From NCBI GenBank assembly GCA_010093685.1, contig MU006231.1:296428-360427 (forward strand): a DNA stretch of 64,000 bases, in the 5' to 3' direction. Under the pieces are notes generated by a model. That model made no database searches, was not told the origin of the DNA, and saw only the letters and a program-made list of their open reading frames with translations. This DNA comes from Ophiobolus disseminans. Its lineage: Eukaryota > Ascomycota > Dothideomycetes > Pleosporales > Phaeosphaeriaceae. The position numbers and the translations under genes were made by a program. This document shows positions 57,831-64,000 of the stretch, one piece after another. Each line of letters opens with the position of its first letter. Within the stretch, counting starts at the first letter, position 1.

Positions 57831-59138
57831 ATGGGGCGCAATATTCTGACTCGGCCCAACTGGGTCGCCTGCGTGCTCCTCCTCATGTCCGCGCTGTCGA
57901 CCACTACACAGGCTTCCAAACTAAGGTACATCATGTATCTAACGGGGTAAGTTTCTTGAAAGATGCACCAGAGTATGGCTGAATCCATCAGTCAACATAA
58001 CGTCGTACCCGAGCTGGCTTTGGTGTCGGACATAACACACGTGGCTCTCGCGTTCATGCAGTCGGAAGTCTTCAACGATGCGAATAGAACTGAATGGCCT
58101 TTGTTCACCACCGTTCAAGAAGTAAGACCTAAATTTGCCATTGGGACTGTCATTCAAGTCGCGATTGGAGGTTGGGGTAATACAGTTGGTTTCGAAACAG
58201 CGGCAAAGACAGCAGAGAGCAGGAAGCTGTTCGCCAAGAATATCAGGTCTATGCTTGATGCGACTGGAGCGGACGGAGTGGATATAGATTGGGAGTACCC
58301 TGGGTGAGATCACTCTACATGTGCGAAGACATCCTTAATCTCCTAACTCCAACTTAGCGGCAACGGCGAGGAGTACAAAACCAATCCAAATTCTGGTAAA
58401 ACCTGGGAGATAACTGCATATCCTCTGCTTCTTGCCGAGATAAGAGACTCAATCGGCCCGTCGAAAATCATCTCAGCAGCCGTACCAGGTTTACCACGAG
58501 ACATGCTCGCATTCACCAATGCCACTATTCCACGCATTTTGGATTCAGTCGATTTCTTCAACATCATGACGTACGATCTCATGAACCGAAGAGACACCGT
58601 AACAAAGCATCATACAGGCATAACAATCTCGTTGGAGGGCATAAACGCATATCTTGAGCGTGGTGTCCCGCCTGAGAAAGCGAACGTTGGGCTAGCTTAC
58701 TATGTCAAATACTTCAAGATTGCTCCTGGCGATGATTGCCGCATATCGCCCATCGGGTGCAGGACTGGCCTGATGGAAGACCCAGAAACAGGCGCTGACC
58801 TTGGAAAGACGGGTGGTTTCTCATGGCATGATCAGGTACCGGAGGAAGTCTCAGCCTCATTTCAATTGGCGCTGAACTATGGTATTTATGATGAGGAGGG
58901 TGGAGGTCATTATTACTGGGACGATAACGAGAGGATCTTTTGGACTTGGGATACTCCAAGCGCCCTCAGGAAGAAGCTGCCTGTTATTCTGCAAGGGACA
59001 AAGCTGGGTGGTGCGTTTGCTTGGGGCTTGGGAGAAGATGCGCCAAAGTTCGCTCATCTACAGGCGACGACCGAAGCACTACGAACATTACCTGTGAGTG
59101 GATCGAACGATGCGCACGGCGAGAGAAACGAGCTATAG
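57831..59138 (+). CDS. Secreted GH18 chitinase
   Basis: Three exons: 57831-57946, 57992-58303 and 58358-59138; introns of 45 and 54 nt. The product has 402 residues. The N-terminus is a signal peptide (WVACVLLLMSALSTTTQA). The glycoside hydrolase 18 barrel is complete by motif: strand 3 region VIQVAIGGWG, catalytic DGVDIDWEYPG with the DxxDxDxE glutamate intact, FNIMTYDLM on strand 6, NVGLAYYVKYF, and GGAFAWGLGED at the end. No chitin-binding or GPI module was seen. It should cleave chitin outside the cell or at the wall, for remodelling, nutrition or attack on other fungi. The head-to-head position with an NLR-type gene may be chance. Confidence 0.92.
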
Positions 59139-59682
59139 GCTAAGATGATATCAGAGATCTTGAAAAAAGGTCGCGTACCACAGTCAGGCTTCTAGATGAA
59201 AATCATGTTTGTTCTCTAATTACAGTGGAATGTTTGGGTGCACAATCAAGACACGTGCCTCGGCATTATAGGTACAGGGATACACATAAGTGCCGGAGAT
59301 AACACAGATGTCGCCCGATGGACCGACTTGTCAAGTGCGCTACCGGTGCATAACTCTACCTACTGATTGACACGTATTCGTGCTCGGTGCTGTACGCTAC
59401 GGGTTGGTGTAGCAGTTGGTATTCTTGCAAGAAAACAAAAGTCGATGATTTGAAGTTTTTGCGGGATGCATGTGCGACGCCCCGGCACTAGATAGCTATC
59501 CCCGCTGCACTAGTGGCTGCATAAAATTGATGACATAGCCAGCGCTCAGACCACCCGTTAGTCATGCAGCTCCATCCGAACGCGCAGGCCTCAACTTTAA
59601 GTCATCACCTTCGCCGCCTGACAATTGTTTGACAACTCTGCTCCCACAGTAGAGCTCGGTATTTCACGCGACCACACGATCG
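59139..59682. other. Intergenic, 544 bp
   Basis: It holds the chitinase 3' end and the ABCC promoter. No ORF or repeat of note. Confidence 0.45.
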
Positions 59683-62600
59683 ATGCAGCAAGGACAGCAG
59701 ATTCCGTTTCTGCCATCCTCTCCGGCGAACGGCGCATACGGCTATCTCACGGCCTCAAAACACGATCGCCAACCATTATGCGGTAACAATGAAGGCTGGG
59801 GCCCAATTAGCCCAATCCGCTATGATTTTACCCCCTGCTTTTTGGATGTCTGGATTGCAACAGTCGCGGCTTTTGGTACCGTAGGAGGTGCCGGCGCATT
59901 GTGGTATCTTTATCGCAACTGTCCACCGCAGCCTGTCAAGCGCAATTGGCATTTCTTTGCGAAACTGGTATGTAACAGTCATCCATACATCCCATACTAA
60001 CGAGTGGATGGTTACTAATCATATGCGCCTCGACAGATCACTCTTGGAGCGCTTATAGCCACGACCGCAATCCAAGCCGCGCTCCAGATCGAATACTACA
60101 AAGATGTATGGTTTGGTGACTTTCGGTTTTGGACCTCCGTCCTCACGCTGGTCTCGCTCGGCGTCATATTCTACATCCAATACATCGAGCATTGGAGGTC
60201 ACGCAATGCGAACGGCGTCGTCCTCTTCTACTGGCTCTTCCTCCTCATCGCATACGCTGTCAAGCTACGTTCGCTCGTCGCCCAGGAGATACACAAAGAG
60301 CATGTCGCCTATTTCGCAGTCTTCTGCGTGAGTGCTGGACTGGCTGCGCTGGAATTTGTCCTGGAATACCTAGTGCAAAAGCGCCTGAGCGATTACGACG
60401 CCCTCGGTGACGACGACGAATGCGCCTACGAATACGCGGACATATTCTCCGTCTTGACGTTTGGCTGGATGACACCAATGATGAAGCGCGGTTATAAGAC
60501 GTTCCTTACGCAGGATGATCTGTGGAATCTGCGGAAGCGAGACGCCACCAGGCACACTTCTCAGAAGTTCGAGGATGCATGGGCAAATGAGATGGAGAAG
60601 AAGCGTCCTTCACTCTGGCTGGCAATGTTCCGTTCATTTGGTGGACCATACTTCAGAGGCGCTGCTATCAAGACAATCAGCGATGTGTTGAACTTTGCGC
60701 AGCCGCAACTCCTGAGGCTTCTGATTACCTTTGTCGACTCGTACCGTACTGGGAAACCTCAGCCTGTGATCAGGGGCGCCGCCATCGCGCTCGCCATGTT
60801 TGCCGTATCTGTGTCACAGACCGTGTGTCTCCACCAATACTTCCAGCGTTCGTTCGAGACTGGCATGCGCATCAAATCATCGTTAACTGCTGCCATCTAC
60901 TCCAAGTCAACTCGTTTGTCGAACGAGGGCCGAGCAACCAAGTCCACCGGCGACATCGTCAACTACATGGCTGTTGACACGCAGCGGCTCCAGGACCTCG
61001 CACAGTACGGTCAGCAGCTCTGGTCCGCCCCTTTCCAGATCGTCCTATGCATGCTGTCATTATACCAGTTGCTTGGAGTTAGCTGTTTTGCAGGTGTAGC
61101 TGCCATGTTCGTTATGATACCAATTAATGGAATCATTGCGCGGTGGATGAAGACGCTACAGAAAGAGCAGATGAAGAATAAGGATGCGCGTACGAAACTC
61201 ATCTCGGAAATTCTCAACAACATGAAATCGATCAAGCTCTATGCCTGGACAACAGCCTTTGCCAGTCGTCTGAACCACATTCGAAACGACCAGGAACTCA
61301 AGACACTCCGCAAGATCGGCGCGACCCAAGCCATCTCGACATTCACATGGTCTACAACACCATTCCTCGTGTCTTGTTCAACCTTTGGTGTATTTGTTTT
61401 AACCCAACATCGTGCCCTGACTACCGATATCGTCTTTCCTGCCCTGACGCTGTTCAACCTGCTCACGTTCCCTCTTGCCATCCTCCCTATGGTCATTACA
61501 GCAATCGTCGAGGCTAGTGTCGCTGTGGGCCGCATCACCGGCTTCTTGACTGCCGATGAGCTGCAAGAGAATGCGGTCATTCGTGAAGACGCTGTTCAAG
61601 ATAATGGGGAAGAATCGGTTCGAATTCGAGATGCAAGCTTTACGTGGGACAAGAACAGCGAAGGCAAGACCCTAGAGAATATCAACTTCTCCGCACATAA
61701 GGGTGAACTTGCCTGCATCGTCGGTCGCGTCGGGGCCGGAAAATCCTCACTGCTACAGGCAGTACTGGGTGATTTGTGGAAGATTAACGGAGAGGTCGTT
61801 CTGCGTGGCAAAACTGCCTACGTGCCGCAATCTGCGTGGGTGATGAACGCTTCCGTAAGAGAAAATATCGTCTTCGGTCACCGGTGGGATCCACAGTTTT
61901 ACGAGAAGACCGTGTCGGCTTGCGCATTGCGCGACGACTTCGCACAGCTACCGGACGGCGACCAGACAGAGGTTGGCGAACGCGGTATCTCCCTATCGGG
62001 CGGACAAAAGGCCCGGCTCACTCTCGCTCGAGCAGTATATGCACGAGCGGACGTGTACTTGCTTGACGATTGTTTGTCTGCAGTCGATCAGCATGTCGGC
62101 AGGCATTTGATCGATAACGTGCTTGGTTCCAAAGGTCTATTGGCTGGCAAAACACGGATTCTCGCGACCAATTCGATTCCGGTCTTGATGGAAGCCGATA
62201 TGATCATTCTCTTGCGCGACAAGAAGATACTTGAGAGAGGCAATTATGATCAGCTGATGGCGATGAAGGGCGAGATCGCTCAGCTTATCAAAACGTCACA
62301 GAACGAAGATCAAAGCGAGGGCGACAGCAAGACGTCTGATAGTATCATGAGTGATGAAGAGTCGACAATTTATGGCGGAAGCCCGGTTGAAGACGACGAA
62401 GAAGATCAGGCGGAAGCTGAGGCCGCTCAGGAGAATGCTACTCATCTTGCACCGCTCAAGCCTGGAGGTGGAACGGCCCGCAAATACAGTTCTAACACCC
62501 TCCGTCGGGCCAGCACAGCAAGCTTCAAGGGCCCCCGCGGCAAGCTCACAGATGAGGAAGGCGGCCTAAAGAGCAAGCAGGCGAAAGAGTTCTCCGAGCA

Positions 62601-64000
62601 AGGCAAGGTCAAGTGGTCAGTTTATGGTGAATATGCAAAGACCAGCAATCTCATAGCCGTCGCAATCTATCTGCTTCTCCTGGTGGGAGCGCAAACAGGA
62701 TCTATTGGTAAGTGAACCGTTATTGGCCCGTCATTCCATCGCCTGTAAGACGCTGTCGCTAACGCCATGCAGGTGCAAGTGTCTGGCTCAAACATTGGTC
62801 GGAGATCAATCAGCGATATGGCGGGAACCCGAACGTGGGCAAGTATATCGGCATCTACTTCGCTTTTGGCGTAGGATCTGCTGCCCTTGTCGTCGTGCAA
62901 ACATTGATTCTCTGGATCTTCTGCTCTATAGAGGTACGTATCTGCATCGCTCAGACGATCATGCATGCTGCGTCAAGGGTCCGCATCGACTAATGCTGCC
63001 TCAGGCCAGTCGAAAACTACACGAGCGGATGGCCTTCGCGATCTTCCGTTCGCCAATGAGCTTCTTTGAAACCACACCCGCTGGACGCATCCTCAATCGC
63101 TTCTCAAGGTATGTTCTAACACCATGATTCCAGGATTATTCCTCGCGGTCTAACCCACGGTTACCGATGAGCATCACACGCAGTCGCCATCATGATCCAT
63201 TTTGCTGCTAGTGCGAGATGAACTATTCACTAATCTAACTCGGCAGTGACATTTACCGAGTCGATGAAGTATTAGCGTAAGTGATCCTGATGGCATGCAC
63301 GGCTAAGAAATGACTGACGTATGTAGCCGAACGTTCAATATGCTCTTTGTCAATTCCGCCAGAGGTATGCAGTCTCCCGCGTTTCCCGTTGTGTGTCACA
63401 ACTGACTGACCAATTCAGCCGCGTTCACCCTGGTCGTCATCTCGGCGTCGACTCCTGTCTTTGTCGCACTCATTTTGCCGCTCGGCGCGCTCTACCTATA
63501 CATTCAGCGCTACTACCTACGTACATCACGCGAACTGAAGCGTCTCGACAGCGTCAGCCGTAGCCCCATATACGCGCATTTTCAGGAGTCGCTCAGTGGC
63601 ATGAGCACGATCCGCGCATACCACCAACAGAAGCGGTTCGAGATGGAGAATGAGTGGCGCGTTGATGCAAATTTGAGAGCTTACTACCCTTCCATCAGTG
63701 CGAACCGATGGCTTGCAGTTCGTCTCGAGTTCATTGGCTCGGTCATCATCTTGGCCTCTGCAGGGTTCGCCATAATTTCTGTGGCCAGCCACAGCGGCCT
63801 ATCTGCCGGCATGGTGGGTCTATCGATGTCATACGCGCTCCAGATTACCCAGAGCCTCAACTGGATCGTCAGGCAGACGGTCGAGGTGGAGACGAATATT
63901 GTTTCCGTGGAGCGTGTTTTGGAATATGCGGCTCTCCCAAGCGAAGCACCTGAGATCATCTCCAAGAATAGGCCACCGATCAGCTGGCCGTCTCAGGGTG
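59683..64000 (+). CDS. ABCC (MRP/Ycf1-type) transporter, 3'-truncated by window
   Basis: Exons seen: 59683-59967, 60037-62707, 62773-62933, 63005-63108, 63247-63276, 63327-63364 and 63419 to the window end; six introns, several around tiny exons of 30 and 38 nt. An N-terminal TMD0 with several hydrophobic segments and the L0 linker precede the first membrane domain (about residues 250-600). NBD1 is complete: Walker A IVGRVGAGKSSLLQAVLG, signature LSGGQKARLTLARA, Walker B VYLLDDCLSAVDQH. A long acidic linker (SDEESTIYGGSPVEDDEEDQ) and membrane domain 2 (SRSPIYAHFQESLSGMSTIR, AYHQQKRFE) follow; NBD2 lies beyond the window. This layout matches fungal vacuolar glutathione-conjugate pumps (Ycf1/Bpt1), which detoxify metals and xenobiotics. 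Confidence 0.93.

Overview
The window is a 64-kb piece of a filamentous ascomycete nuclear genome (Pezizomycotina, most likely a Dothideomycete). Signs are many very short GT-AG introns (43-100 nt) with CTAAC/CTGAC branch points, genes on both strands without operons, and clear fungal orthologues: Sec8, Ctr9, Vps18, ABCG and ABCC transporters, a HET-NACHT-ankyrin protein and a GH18 chitinase. Many proteins are encoded by several exons in different frames, so exon joins were worked out by eye from splice sites and frame; none was tested against RNA.

Layout. 0-6.4 kb: a 5'-truncated protein with a von Willebrand A-like domain, two small low-complexity proteins (one with an N-myristoylation signal) and an acidic nuclear-type protein. 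6.4-23 kb: a long gene-poor stretch with a purine tract, two diverged copies of a tRNA-derived SINE-like repeat (15.4 and 18.2 kb), a broken ORF with an in-frame TAG (18.6-19.5 kb), weak ORFs, and a complete foldback MITE with 115-bp inverted arms and a TA target duplication (22.1-22.5 kb).

23-35 kb: an F-box-like ascomycete family protein, a J-domain protein, a Cys-3/MetR-like bZIP factor followed by a 49-bp minisatellite, a coiled-coil protein, a small MYND-finger protein, a manganese-type CDF transporter, an eight-segment membrane protein and a small hypothetical protein. 35-53 kb: housekeeping genes: vps18 (HOPS/CORVET), a small mitochondrial-type protein, an ABCG half transporter, sec8 (exocyst) divergent from ctr9 (Paf1 complex), and an APH-like kinase.

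53-64 kb: a HET-NACHT-ankyrin NLR-type gene head-to-head with a secreted GH18 chitinase, then the 5' part of a vacuolar-type ABCC transporter that runs off the window.

No biosynthetic cluster or obviously new multi-gene system was seen. The least ordinary signals are the two mobile-element families in the gene-poor block, the NLR gene whose HET and NACHT halves do not join in frame by the obvious intron, and several repeat-modified proteins (Sec8 N-terminus, NLR C-terminus).
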